In this document: piece by piece, positions 23,915-35,049 of the stretch
Layout: the number at the start of each line of letters is the position of its first letter
Position numbering within the stretch: the stretch's first letter is position 1
Assembly (NCBI RefSeq): GCF_040939455.1
Contig: NC_134129.1
Location: 16,688,001-16,752,000 of the forward strand
From: Microcebus murinus
Taxonomy: Eukaryota > Chordata > Mammalia > Primates > Cheirogaleidae
Direction: 5' to 3'
Length of the DNA stretch: 64,000 bases
Program-made: the position numbers and the translations under genes
The notes under the pieces: model-generated
The model's database searches: none
What the model was told of the DNA's origin: nothing
The model's input: only the letters and a program-made list of their open reading frames with translations

Positions 23915-24125
23915 GTTTGCATTTTATTTAATATTTACTATATGCCTGGTGCTCTGCTAAATACCTTCTCATGCAGTATACGGTTTGGTTCTCACAACAG
24001 TGAAACTGCTATGAAATGCGTATTATGCCCATTGTACAGATGGGGAAATAGAGGCCTGGAGAGGGTAAGTAACTCAGCAAAGGTCCTGCAGTGAGCCTGT
24101 GGCAGACCTGGATTTGGACCCAGAT
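23915..24125 (-). mobile_element. MIR SINE
   Basis: TACTATATGCCTGGTGCTCT, ATTGTACAGATGGGGAAATA, GAGGCCTGGAGAGGGTAAGT and CCTGGATTTGGACCCAGATT follow the reverse-strand order of a near full-length mammalian MIR. Confidence 0.85.
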
Positions 24126-24620
24126 TTGTCTTTGCTCTCATGCAACACTCGCTTGGGGTCCCGGCATCTGAGAAACCAAGCGAGGGAGGAGTTTCAGAAG
24201 CAAGGGAGTGGGTGTTGAAGGCATGGCAGGGAAACAGATTTGCCTGCCCAGTTCTGTCTTGTCCAGGCTAAGAGCAGCAGCAGCGAGCAGGCCCCCGGCT
24301 TGGGTCAGCTGAGTGAAAGGATGAAGACTCTCAATCTGAACAGACCCCAAGAGACATCCCAGTTTGGGAAGGAACTTGAGGGCAACTGAATCCCCGAACA
24401 TTCAAGCACAAAAGAGACTGGCAGAGGCCGGAAGGTTAAGTAAACTAGAACCTCTGACAGCTGAACACTCGAGGCCTGATGGTTTCCAGATCCTGCCATT
24501 TGAGTGTGTCGCGGCCACAGCCAAGCCTTCTAGGGGCTGTGGATTGAGGTTTCTCTTTTCATTAATTTCCAAATTCCATCTACCGCCATACCACCCTGAA
24601 TGTGCCTGAACTCATTACTT
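24126..24620. other. Unique sequence
   Basis: No gene or repeat recognised. Confidence 0.4.
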
Positions 24621-24860
24621 TTTCCTTTCCTTTCCTTTCCTTTCCTTTCCTTTCCTTTCCTTTCCTTTCCTTTCCTTTCCTTTCCTTTCCTTTCCTTTCC
24701 TTTCCTTTCCTTTCCTTTCCTTTCCTTTCCTTTCCTTTCCTTTCCTTTCCTTTCCTTTCCTTTCCTTTCCTTTCCTTTCCTTTCCTTTCCTTTCCTTTCC
24801 TTTCCTTTCCTTTCCTTTCCTTTCCTTTCCTTTCCTTTCCTTTCCTTTCCTTTCCTTTCC
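24621..24860 (+). repeat. (TTTCC)48 perfect pentanucleotide array
   Basis: Exactly 240 bp of uninterrupted TTTCC (AAAGG on the other strand). The unit contains no stop in any frame, so both strands show long artificial Leu-Ser-Phe-Pro or Lys-Gly-Glu-Arg frames. The array sits at the A-tail side of the reverse Alu that begins near 24936, so it most likely grew from that tail. Confidence 0.98.
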
Positions 24861-24935
24861 GCTTTGCTTTGCCTTGCCCTGCCCTGCCCTGCCCTGCCCT
24901 GCCCCACCTTGCCCTGCCTTGCCTTGCCTTGCCTT
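24861..24935 (+). repeat. Variant pentamer block (TTTGC/CTTGC/CCTGC)
   Basis: Units drift from GCTTT through GCCTT to GCCCT and back to GCCTT. They keep the five-base period of the neighbouring array but carry G interruptions. The block lies between the pure array and the Alu tail. Confidence 0.92.
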
Positions 24936-25274
24936 TCTTCCTTTTTCTTTTCTTTTCTTTGACAAAGTCTCACTCAGTTGCCCAGGCTAGAGTGAGTGCC
25001 GTGGCATCAGCCTAGCTCACAGCAACCTCAATCTCCTGGACTCAAGTGATCCTCCTGCCTCAGCCTCCTGAGTAGCTGGGACTACAGGCATGTGCCACCA
25101 TGCCCGGCTATATTATCTATGTATTTTTAGTTGGCCAATTAATTTCTTTCTATTTTTAGTAGAGACAGGGTCTCGCTCTTGCTCAGGCTGGTCTCGAACT
25201 CCTGACCTTGAGCGATCCTCCCGCCTCGGCCTCCCAGAGTGCTAGAATTACAGGCGTGAGCCACCACGCCCGCC
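24936..25274 (-). mobile_element. Alu SINE
   Basis: Reverse copy with a TTTTC-rich tail, both arms, and 5' end CACGCCCGCC at 25274. Its left arm plus the following ~50 bp reappear at 26304-26493. Confidence 0.94.
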
Positions 25275-25325
25275 TGTATTTGTCTTTTAAACACTGGGAA
25301 TCTCCACCCTAATGGAAAATACGAG
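25137..25325 (+). repeat. Local duplication, copy A
   Basis: This segment spans the Alu left arm and about 50 bp of flank (CTTTTAAACACTGGGAATCT, CACCCTAATGGAAAATAC). It matches 26304-26493 through both parts. Confidence 0.85.
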
Positions 25326-26303
25326 GGTACCTCATATGTCTCAAAAAGAGTCAACATGTTTCTGGAGTTATCCTCACTCTGGCGTGGTACCAATGTCAGC
25401 AGTAAACTGCAGGCATGCAAACTACAATGACAAGCCCTTTTGCTTCTTAACTCTGTAATTAAACTTCAGGCCCTTGGTTTGGCTGGGATATATAACCTTT
25501 CCAAATGAAGTAGAGCTCCGTCTTAATTGTAAACCTAATTTGTCATTCTTATCAGCGAGGAAACAGGCAGAAACAAAAAGGCCAGAACAAGACGCTGCCT
25601 CCACTGGGATTGTTAAAAGCTGTTGTTCTGTAATTACTGAGACTGAGACAACAAACAAGCTCTATTGAAGTTGACAGCCACGTTAGATCCTGGTGGCTGG
25701 ATTTCAGGAGGCCTTTTCTGCATGTCCCCAGTGAAAGTATAGCATGTTTTCACAAAGCAAGGAAAAGGGGACAATAGAGTATTATAACTCCGGGAGAGTC
25801 GTTATAATATACTCTGCCAGTGTGAAAAGAGATGCATTTCATTTAAGCTTGTTTTGAAATGTACCAAAACATCACCAAATTGGGGGAAAGAGTCTATTTC
25901 CTATCCAAGATAATGAGAAGTGTAGTAGAGTTGAAAATAAACACATTTTTCGCTTAAACGAGGCCATACCACTAGACTAGACTAGACTAGACTGGACTAG
26001 TCTACTGCAGTGCAAACCCAGTTGGGGACCATGATATAGATATTCATTTCTGTCCCATTTTCTTCCATGGTGCATACTGCACAGTGGCTGTTTGAGAAGT
26101 GTTTTTGTTTTTTTTTTTAAGTTGCATTGAGTTGAGCTATTTTCAGTTATCCGAAAGTTCTCTTTCTTTCTCTAAAGAAGGGAATGGGGGAATTTATGGC
26201 AGTATGTCTCACCTCGTTACAAATTAATTCTTGAAAGTCATTTTATATTGGCTGTCTCTCTGCATGAGGGTAGTAGGCATAAACTGGCCAGCCTTCTGGA
26301 CAT
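25326..26303. other. Unique sequence with hairpin and short CTAGA repeat
   Basis: Contains an inverted repeat (25776-25788 with 25801-25815) and about six CTAGA-type units at 25972-26003. No gene recognised. Confidence 0.45.
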
Positions 26304-26493
26304 ATTAATTTCTTTTTATTTTTAGTAGAGATGGGGTCTCGCTCTTGCTCAGGCTGGTTTCGAACTCCTGACCTTGAGCGATCCTCCCGCCTGGGCCTCC
26401 CAGAGTGCTAGGATTACAGGCGTGAGCCACCACACTCAGCCGTATTTATCTTTTAAACACTGGAAATCTCTACCCTAATGGAAAATACAAGAG
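26304..26493 (+). repeat. Local duplication, copy B (partial reverse Alu plus flank)
   Basis: A reverse Alu left arm only (26304-26441) is followed by TATTTATCTTTTAAACACTG and ACCCTAATGGAAAATACAAG. The non-Alu flank matches 25276-25325, so this is a duplicate of that junction and not an independent Alu insertion. No target duplication or tail is present. Confidence 0.85.
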
Positions 26494-26834
26494 CTCTCGG
26501 AAATATATATTTTTTCCTCTCTCTTTCATTGGCTATAGATTAATAGACTCATGAGTGTATTAGTAGAAGGAGGTATGGGTATATTTTCTCAAGAAATTTT
26601 CCAGATAAATTATCCCAGTTCTTTTATCTTTGGCAAATTTTCTTTTATAAAATCACATCCAGTGTTAAAGATCACAGTGAAAGAAGCCAGTAGTATTTAC
26701 AGAGATGTTTCCATCTTTCACGATGAAAGGCCTCTAAAAATTCTTCAGCACAAAGGAATTTATCTCCTGAAGAGACTTAAGTTGTTACATATTACATCAG
26801 TCAGAGAACTGGTTTGTTTTAAGGTATTAATCAA
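26494..26834. other. Unique AT-rich sequence
   Basis: The 119-codon frame at 26551-26910 is unrecognised and continues into L2 sequence. No gene is supported. Confidence 0.4.
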
Positions 26835-27180
26835 CAGACAACAGATATTTATTGACTACTTAGTGCTTTGCAGGCATTGTTGTAGATCATACAGTGATAT
26901 TAATAAATAAGACAGAGCCATTTTTCATATGAAGCTTGCATTCTAATAGCCAATGGCAAACAAATAAATACATAACATAATGTTAAATGGGAAAATAGCT
27001 TGTGAAAAATAACAAAGAGTGGGGTTAAAGAGTGACAGGGCTTCCAGAGAAGGCCACTTTGAGGAGATGATATTTGATCAGGGATCAGCATGAACTGGGA
27101 CAGTGATCCATGCAAACATTTTGGGGAATGAACATTCCAGAAAAACTGAACATCACGGTAAAGCCTATGAAAGAGCTTGG
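26835..27180 (-). mobile_element. L2 LINE fragment
   Basis: ATTTATTGACTACTTAGTGC, CAGGCATTGTTGTAGATCAT, AGCTTGCATTCTAATAGCCA and CTTTGAGGAGATGATATTTG follow the reverse-strand L2 3' order. Confidence 0.72.
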
Positions 27181-27239
27181 CTTATTTGATAACTAGCCAA
27201 GAGGTCAATGTGTTGGGAATAATAGCAAAAGAGTGACCC

Positions 27240-27945
27240 ATATTTGGTGAAAAGCGTCAAAACATACAACCACGAAACTCATTAGCTCCAAATGAAGGCA
27301 AACAGAAAGAAAACCATACTTAGACACACTGTAGGCAGATGGATGAGAACCAAAGACAGAAAGAGACATCTTAAAAACGGGAGGAGGAAAAAGTCATAAT
27401 ACATACAGGGGACCAGTGATAATAACGACAGCCAACTTCTCACCAGAAACTATGGGGACCAAAGACAATGGAACAACATCTTTAAAGTCTGGAAAGGCAA
27501 AAAGCCTGTCAACTACAAATTCTCTATCTACTAAAATAGTCTTCAATAAGGAAGGTGAAATAAATATGTTTTCAGAAAAACGAAAGCTAAGAGAATTCTT
27601 TGCCAGAAGACTATAATATAATAAATGCTAAAGGAAGTTCTCAAGGCAGAAGGAAAACAATACTGCTGATTCAGATGCAATAAAGAGCACTGTAAATAGT
27701 TAACATGTGGATGAATATAAAACATTTTTTGCTTGATTATCTTATTTATTTAATTCTTTTTAATGAGAATTGACTGTTTACAGCAAAAATAATAATAACG
27801 TCGTTTGAGGTTAATAACAAATATAGAAGTGAAACATAAGACTATAATGCCATAAAATGCAAGAGGGAGTTGGAATGTTATTTGTGAGATCCTTATATCA
27901 CACATTAAATGCTATAATGTTAATGCAAGTTATACTGTGCATCTT
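27240..27945 (+). mobile_element. Ancient L1 (L1M/HAL1-like), part 1
   Basis: CTCACCAGAAACTATGGGGA, AAGCTAAGAGAATTCTTTGC, CAGAAGACTATAATATAA and GAGAATTGACTGTTTACAGC follow the forward order of old mammalian L1/HAL1 consensus text. Frames are broken. An MLT1 fragment separates it from part 2. Confidence 0.6.
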
Positions 27946-27949
27946 TCTC

Positions 27950-28126
27950 ACCCTCTTACCTTCTCCCATGGGATGACGCAAACACACCAAGAAGGCCCTG
28001 GCTAGATTCTCATGCTTTGATCTTAGACTTCTCAGCCTCCATAACTATGAGAAATAACTTTCTGTTCTTTATATATTACCCAGTCTATGGTATTTTGTTA
28101 TAGCAGCACAAAACGAACTAAGACAG
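27950..28126 (+). mobile_element. MLT1 LTR 3' portion
   Basis: CCATGGGATGACGCAAACAC, CTTCTCAGCCTCCATAACTA, TTACCCAGTCTATGGTATTT and GCAGCACAAAACGAACTAAG match the sense 3' half of an MLT1 LTR. It interrupts the ancient L1. Confidence 0.75.
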
Positions 28127-28470
28127 TAGATGTCAACACAACCATATAAATAATTACATTAAATGTAAATTGTTTAAATGCTCCGATTTAAGGCAGAGAT
28201 TGTCAGGCTCATTTTTATAAAAGAGAAAGAACTAACTATATGTTGTTTAGAAAATAAATGTACCTTGAATATAAAGACTAAGATAGTTTGCCAGTAAAAA
28301 TATGGAAAAATACCATATAAATACTAATAATAAGAAAGCTAATCTGACTATATAATATTGTGCAAAGTAGACTTCAAGACAGGAGGTATTGCCAAGGATA
28401 AAGAAAGACTTTTATGATGGCAAGAGGACTAATTCATCAAAGAAGGAATATTAAACATATATGTGGTTCA
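28127..28470 (+). mobile_element. Ancient L1 (L1M/HAL1-like), part 2
   Basis: AAGGCAGAGATTGTCAGGCT, AAAGTAGACTTCAAGACAGG and CTAATTCATCAAAGAAGGAA resemble the endonuclease-domain part of ORF2 in old L1. The order continues from part 1 across the MLT1 insertion. There is no intact frame. Confidence 0.6.
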
Positions 28471-29464
28471 CAACAGGATTTCAAAAGTGACCCCTTTTCA
28501 TAATGATATTTTGAAAATATTTGTTTAAATTTATTTGGATAAAAAAGTGGACACAGTTCTTTGTGTTGGATGGAGAATGACTGATGATCATTATTAGACT
28601 TCCCTCTTTTGAACCAAAGAGTCTAGCAGTGACCCAATGTACCTACCTCACAGATATAAAATGTCTCCTTTAATCATACTCTTTATTAAGAACCTCGCTT
28701 CTGTACTCCAAGTAGCTTGCCAAGATATTCCTTCTAAACACACATATTATCCCACAGAAAAATTCTGATAGATCTATATTTTCTGTTAGGATACAAATTC
28801 AACTCATGTAACAGAGACACAAAATCACAATGGCATACATGAAATAGTTTATTTTTCTCTCATGTAAAGATCTGTGCTGGTGTAGAAGCTTTGCTCTGCA
28901 AGATCACTAGAAGGCCAGGTTCATTCTCTCTTATTGTCCTTCCAGCTGTCATTCGTATGGCCCAAGACAACTCACCACCATGTTTGTCTCTCTGTCAGTG
29001 GGAATGGGGAATGAGGAAGGAGTAGATCTGTCCTTTCCCTTTAAGAGCAGGACCTACAGTTGCACATATTACTTAATTCTCATCCCTTTGGCCAGTTCTT
29101 GGCCACAGTCAGTCACAAGGCTGCCTAGGCAATATAGTCTTTATTCAGAGTGGCCTTATCCTCAAAACAAATCACTAAAAAAAAATCACTGTGGAAGACA
29201 GAAAGATAGATGTTGATGCCTCAGTTATACATTTCTCCTATGATATTCTATAGTTCTCCCTAAGAGAGTGGCACTTGGGCATGTGACTGACCTGCCTCTT
29301 CCTCTGCATCTGTCCTTGGGATCACTACAGGGATGAGGAGGTGGTGTAGGGGAGACCCTACATTAAATCTTTGATAAGTGCCTAAGCATCTTCTTTACTT
29401 GTTTCACGTATGTGACTCCCGCATAAGATACTACTTGAAGAAAGGGTTACCTGGTTGTGTTGGG
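28471..29464. other. AT-rich region with unresolved old repeat
   Basis: The stretch 28830-29170 (ATAGTTTATTTTTCTCTCAT, TTCCCTTTAAGAGCAGGACC) reads like an ancient mammalian interspersed repeat I cannot name securely. No gene recognised. Confidence 0.35.
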
Positions 29465-29880
29465 TAACTGTATGTGCCAACTTGACTGAGCTACAGGGTG
29501 CCCAGGTATTTGGTCAGGCATTATGTGGGGTGTGTCTGTGTGTTTTGGGATGAGACTAACTTCGGAATCGGTAGGCTGAGTAAACTAGATTGTCCTCCCT
29601 GAAGTGGGTGAGCACCATCCCATCCATTGAAGACCTGAATAGAACAAAAAGGCTGACTCTCCTTCCACTAAGGAACCTCTTTCTGCTTAACCAGCTTGTG
29701 CTGGGACATTGTTTTTTTTCCCTGCATTTGGACTCCAGCTGAAACATTGGCTCTTCTTGGGTATTGAGTCTGTGGGGCCCACAAGAACTGGAATGACACC
29801 ATCAGCACTGCTGGGTCAGCAGCTTACTGACTACAGATCTTGGGACTTTTCAGCCTCTGTGATTGCATGAGCTGATTTCT
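29465..29880 (+). mobile_element. ERVL-type LTR, MLT2-like
   Basis: TGTGCCAACTTGACTGAGCT, GCATTATGTGGGGTGTGTCT, AATCGGTAGGCTGAGTAAAC, GACCTGAATAGAACAAAAAG and TTTCAGCCTCTGTGATTGCA follow the order of an old MLT2-like LTR. No internal genes remain. Confidence 0.65.
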
Positions 29881-29884
29881 GCTT

Positions 29885-30045
29885 TAAAACTTTTATTTTA
29901 TTTTGTATATATTCATGGGGTGCAATGCAATTGGGTGCATTGATTTATTGCATCATCGTGGTCAAGTCAGGGCCGTCAGTGTATCCATCACTGCGGCAAT
30001 GCACATTGTACCCACCAAGCAATCTGCTGTCATCCTGGATTTCTT
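29885..30045 (-). mobile_element. L1 3'-UTR fragment (primate L1PB-like)
   Basis: GTATATATTCATGGGGTGCA, CAGTGTATCCATCACTGCGG and AATGCACATTGTACCCACCA match the reverse strand of an early-primate L1 3' UTR. A CT microsatellite (30054-30081) and CA run (30089-30102) follow. Confidence 0.6.
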
Positions 30046-30051
30046 ATACTA

Positions 30052-30086
<35 letters not shown>

Positions 30087-31026
30087 TACACACACACACA
30101 CAGCCTATTGGTTCTGTTTCTCTGGAAAACTCACTTGAAACTAATACACCAGTTAAACAAACAACCCACAAGCCACTGATCTAATTCCTACATGTAACGG
30201 ATGGGAGAATTGGGGCCCAGAACCATGAGTGGCTCCTACAGATTAGGTGCCCACGAATTCAGGACTAGATCTAGGTCATCCAACAATCAGTCTAACTTTC
30301 TCTCCACTGACTGTTTCCTTTTCTTTCGGGTCACACGATAGAGGGAGACACCCTGTGTTTTACCAAAAGGCTTATTTATGCTGCTTCTCGTGTGAAGTTC
30401 ATCTTAGGCTTCTTATTATTTGTATCATCTCCATAGCAACCGTGAAACACAAATTCAGTCTTCACGTGAAGCTTTTTTTTCTACAATAAAATGATGGAAA
30501 GACGTGGAAAACAAACACATCTTGCTAGTTTAATGGTCAGTGCCAGAACAGAACATCCTTTGAGATCTGTCTGGTAGCTGAATTGGTGATTGAATTCCAC
30601 AAGCAAATGCCAACATCACCAAAGTAAAAACACAGTGTTAGAACAGAGAAACACTGTAAGTTCTCTGCATTAAGCAGACTCAATTCCAGATCTGAGTTGT
30701 CTAAGCTCAAAAATAAATTAACCTCTTGCCGTGGCAGAGTTTATTTAAGTAATACCATGCCCCATTCTCCCTTGTGTGGGGGTAGAAGGGGAGAGTTGAT
30801 TTCTCTCTGAAACAGACATTGAAAAGCATTATAACTTTGGTGCATACAATGATAATATTTTCTGTACCAAAAATTAAATCATGGTACAATGGCTTTTCAC
30901 AAGGAGTTAATGTAAACTGTGGTTTGATAATGACTTAGGAATTTGTACCAATTAAATTTTTATACTACTAAAAAACCCAGTTTTTTGCAATGTAATTCAA
31001 GTATCAGACAGTTCATTTAAAGTGTG
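30046..31026. other. Unique AT-rich sequence
   Basis: Holds (CT)n at 30054-30081 and (CA)n at 30089-30102. No gene or other repeat recognised. Confidence 0.4.
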
Positions 31027-31560
<534 letters not shown>

Positions 31561-32884
31561 CTTCTTTTATGTTTCTTTTTTAAAAATGTTTTAAATTTTT
31601 AATTATTATGGGTACATAATAGTTATATATATTTGTAGGGTATAAGTGATGTTTTGATACAGGCATACAATGTGTAATCAGCAAATCAGGGTAATTGGGG
31701 TATCTATTACCTCAAGCATTTATCATTTCTTTGTGCTAGGAACATTCTAATTCTATTCTTTCAGTTCTTTTAAAGTATACCGTTACTTATTGTTGACTAT
31801 AGTCACTTTGTTTTGTTATCAAATATTGTTCATTCTACCTAACTGTTTAACTGTATTTTTGTGCCATTAATTGCCACTTTATCCCACCCCACCCCCACCC
31901 CATTACCCTTCCCAGCCTCTGGTAACCATCATTCTACTCTCTGTCTCCATGAGATAAGGTGTTTTAATTTTTAGCTACCACATATGAGTGAGAACATGCA
32001 AAATTTGTCTTTCTGTGCTTGGCTTATTTCACTCATCATAATGTTCTCCAGTTCCATCCATATTTTTGCAAATGGCAGGATTTCATTCCTTTTTGTGGGT
32101 ATATAATATTCCATCATGTGTATGTACCACAATTTCTTTATGAATTCATCCATTGATGGACACTTAGGTTGATTCCAAATCTTGGCTGTTGTGAATATTG
32201 CGGCAATAAACATGTGAGTGCAGATATCTTCAATATACTTATTTCCTTTCTTTCAGATATATACCAAGCAGTGGAAGTGAAGAGTTGAATGGTAGCTCTA
32301 TTTTTAGTTTTTTGAGAAACCTCTATACCATTCTTCATAGTGGTTACACTAATTTACATTCCCACCAACAGTGTATGAGGAGTCACTTTTTTCCACATTG
32401 TTGCCAGTGTTCATTATTGTCTGTGTTTTTGATAAAAAAAAATTTAACTGGGATTAGATGATATCTCATTGTGGTTTGGATTCGCATTTTTCTGATGATT
32501 GGTGATATTGAGCATTTTTCATATACCTGTTGGCCATTTGTATGTCTTCTTTTGGGAAATGTCTATTTAGATCTATTGCCCAATTTTTAATTGGATTATT
32601 TTTTTCCTATTGAGTTGTTTGAGCTCATTACGTATTCTAGTTATGAATCCCTTGTCAGATGGGTAGTTTGCAAATATTTTGTTCCATTCTGTGGGTTGTC
32701 TCTTCACTTTGTTGATTGTTTCCTTTGCTGTGCAAAAGCTTTTTCACTTGATGTGATCCCATTTGCCCATTTTTGCTTTGGTTGCCTGTGCTTTTGAGGT
32801 ATTACTCAAGAAATCATTTCCCAGCCCAATGTCCTGGAGTGTTTCCTCATGATTGATTCTTCAGATAATTCTATCTTGCATTCT
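31561..32884 (-). mobile_element. Nested L1 LINE, 5'-truncated, reverse
   Basis: The T-rich tail (about 31555-31580) is followed by a 3' UTR with TTATGGGTACATAATAGTTA and TATCTATTACCTCAAGCATT, then the C-terminal part of ORF2. It ends near 32830-32884, inside the host L1. Age is intermediate, with a primate-type L1 tail unlike the young L1 tails at 41-46 kb. Confidence 0.85.
31971..32830 (-). pseudogene. L1 ORF2 C-terminal fragment
   Basis: Reverse-strand frames encode L1 ORF2 C-terminal motifs: CPSMDEFIKKLWYIHMMEYY and a terminal KDKFCMFSLICGS. The frame is split (31971-32213 and an overlapping shifted frame to 32338), and only the region after the reverse-transcriptase domain is present. 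It is a dead copy of the L1 endonuclease/reverse-transcriptase polyprotein. Confidence 0.82.
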
Positions 32885-33130
32885 TAGTATAAACCCCATT
32901 GATCATGACATACAGTTTCTTCCTTTTTATAAACTGTTGGATTTGGATTTGTTTTTACCAGTTCTTTTGTTAAGCCTTTTTATATTTGGGTTTGTAAAGG
33001 ATATTGATTTTTCAGTTTTCTTGTAATGTCCTTGTAAGATTTTGGCATCAGGTTATGCTGGCCATATAAGTTAGGAGTATTCTCTCCTCTATTTTCTGAG
33101 TGTGTAAGATTGTTATTAATATTATTTTCT
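32885..33130 (-). mobile_element. Older L1 ORF2 fragment, right part
   Basis: CCATTGATCATGACATACAG, GTAAAGGATATTGATTTTTC and CATCAGGTTATGCTGGCCAT continue the ORF2 reverse-strand order of 31376-31560, showing that one older L1 was split by the nested copy. Confidence 0.72.
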
Positions 33131-33134
33131 CCTA

Positions 33135-33650
33135 AAATGTTTGATAGAGTTCACCAGTGTAGCAAGTTGGACTCTCTATAAGCAAATGCTGAGATGCAGT
33201 TTGGGGGCAAAAGATGTTTAGTAGGGATCAACATCTATAAAGGGAGAGGGAAAGAAGAAAGATTGGATGCAGGTAAAAGTTAAATTTCAATGAAGGCCCA
33301 ACAAGCCTTGGCCAACCCAGCAGGGTACTCTGGAGCCAGTACTGCACACTATAGTCAGGTATAGGTTTTATCCCTTACCCTACTGAGTTGTCACACACAA
33401 GCCTCTCCAGGAAGGCTATGACAAGGGATAAAGCAACAAGCAGTCTGAAGCAGATGAGGCCCCACCAACCTTAGGGAACTCAGCATCTGAATTCTGATCT
33501 CCTCTCTCACCTCACCAAGATGGCCAGTCACCATTAGGGTTCTTCCTGTCTGTGCCACAGTCCAGAAAGTTCTGTGCGCTGGCCATGGGCTCACCTCTTC
33601 TACTTCATTGCACTTAGAGTTCTGTGCTTCCTACACTCAAGAAAATCATT
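33135..33650. other. Unresolved old LTR-like repeat
   Basis: Text such as AAATGCTGAGATGCAGTTTG and CTTGGCCAACCCAGCAGGGT reads like an ancestral interspersed repeat, but I cannot assign a family or orientation. Confidence 0.3.
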
Positions 33651-34146
33651 GTTTCATGCATCTTTTCCAGTTTTAGACTTGTTTTCAATAGAAGGGCTGG
33701 GCCAGGGCCAATGACTCCATCTTTTAGTTCAGCTTTTGTCAGCCAGTTATGCAGACATTTATTTTCACTATCTTTGTTAGGAATTCATTTTTCACACATT
33801 GTAATTTTAAGATATACTTTTCCTTAGATGACTAGGAGAGTTTTAAAATTGTGGTGATAAACCCAGCCCACAGATTGGATCTCTTTGCTAGTGGAGTCCC
33901 CTTCTTGGATATCCACTCTTCCCCCCATCACCATGACCATATCCTTTGGTAAAGAATAAAATTAATCACACAATCAATTTTTATGGCAGATTTCCAGAGT
34001 CTTCAGCCAAAACAGAAGAGCCCCGCTGTACCTCACTTCACCAATCCACTCTCCTCCTAGGCCACTTCCGCAGGGGCCCTCCCAAACTCGAGTGGCATTG
34101 TCACCTTTGCAATGGCGAGTGCCCCTTTACCCACTGCCTTGGACAG
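33651..34146. other. Unique sequence
   Basis: No gene or repeat recognised. Confidence 0.4.
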
Positions 34147-34515
34147 GGTCTCAGTCCATGTAGGCTGCTGTCACAAAAACATCATGGACTGAGGAGCTTC
34201 AACAACAAACATTTACTTCTCACGGTTCTAGGGGCTGTGAATCCTAGAGCAAAGCGCTGGCAGATTGGGTACCTGGCGAGAGCTTGCTTCCTAGTTCATG
34301 GATGGCTGTTTTCTTGCTGTGTTCTCCTGCAGCAGAAGGGGCTGCAGAGCTCTCTGGGGCCTGCTCTATAGGGGCACTGGTCCCATCCAGGAGGGCCCCA
34401 CACCCATGACCTAATCACCCCTCCCCCAAGACTCCACCTCCTAATATCATCACCTTGAGAGTTAGAATTCAACACATGAATTTTAGGGGGCACAAAGACA
34501 TTCAGTCTATAAACA
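34147..34515 (-). mobile_element. MLT1-type MaLR LTR, reverse
   Basis: TGGCTGTTTTCTTGCTGTGT, CACCTCCTAATATCATCACC, CAACACATGAATTTTAGGGG and ACATTCAGTCTATAAACAG are the reverse-strand order of MLT1. The 20 bp after it lead to transposon copy 1. Confidence 0.82.
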
Positions 34516-34620
34516 GACTGTTATAACTCTTTATACCGTGTTTCCCCAAAAATAAGACTTACCCATAAAATAAGCCCTAGCAGGATTTCTGAGCATGTGC
34601 GCCATAGAAGCCCTACCCCA

Positions 34621-34711
34621 AAAATCAGCCCTAGTGATGGGCGTGGCTATGAAAATCAGCCCTACTGGTGGGCCTGGCTATGAAAATCAGCCCTAGTGAT
34701 GGGCGTGGCTG
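34621..34711 (+). repeat. 31-bp internal minisatellite, 3 units
   Basis: Three units anchored at GCCCTA positions 34628, 34659 and 34690. The key part of the unit is GCCCTAGTGATGGGCGTGGC, followed by TATGAAAATCA. Confidence 0.93.
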
Positions 34712-34989
34712 CGCTGCGCATCTGCACAACCCATGCGTGTCGTCGCAGAGCGGGAAAGAACACGAGCAGCCCTTCTCATCTGCCCCGTGACAGCTCTAGT
34801 GCTCCACAGGAGAGATCGGGGCCAGTGGTTCTAAAGGAAATAGAGTCGCAAGACATTCAGGATGGAATTCGGGGTTTGGAGAGTGATGATGATGTTCCAG
34901 AAGAAGATGACTTCACTCTATTTGAATCAATGGAGATGGTTGTACCGTACTTAAAAAAAAATAACACATCCCCTGAAAATAAGCCCTAG
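34696..34989 (+). pseudogene. Element-borne open frame with acidic tail, copy 1
   Basis: A 97-codon frame starts in the last minisatellite unit (GTG 34696, ATG 34699) and ends in the right subterminal repeat. It encodes a Ser/Arg-rich front and an acidic stretch LESDDDVPEEDDFTLFES. It has no catalytic DDE residues, zinc finger or other domain I can name. The acidic end could be the last part of a pogo/Tc2-like transposase left after internal deletion, or a captured fragment. Between copies the differences alter amino acids freely, so protein-level selection is not indicated. This is the longest version. Confidence 0.45.
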
Positions 34990-35049
34990 GGTGTCTTCTT
35001 GAGGAAAAATAAATATAAGACCCTGTCTTATTTTTTGGGGAAACACGGT

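Larger units (their letters stand above)
34536..35048 (+). mobile_element. TA-flanked Tc1/mariner-type MITE, copy 1 (513 bp, 3 VNTR units)
   Basis: Ends are CCGTGTTTCCCCAAAAATAA at left and its near-perfect reverse complement at right (…GGGGAAACACGG). TA sits on both sides at 34534-34535 and 35049-35050, the Tc1/mariner superfamily hallmark. Order inside: inverted repeat, subterminal AAAATAAGCCCTA, a 31-bp repeat array, a core with a 97-codon frame, a second AAAATAAGCCCTA, and the right inverted repeat. It is far too short for a ~1.3 kb transposase element, so it is non-autonomous. It lies between an MLT1 LTR and a MER2 element. Confidence 0.9.

Noticed and set aside
24530..25015. Long Lys-Gly-Glu-Arg and Leu-Ser-Phe-Pro frames
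   Set aside because: A stop-free pentanucleotide repeat read in different frames; not a gene.
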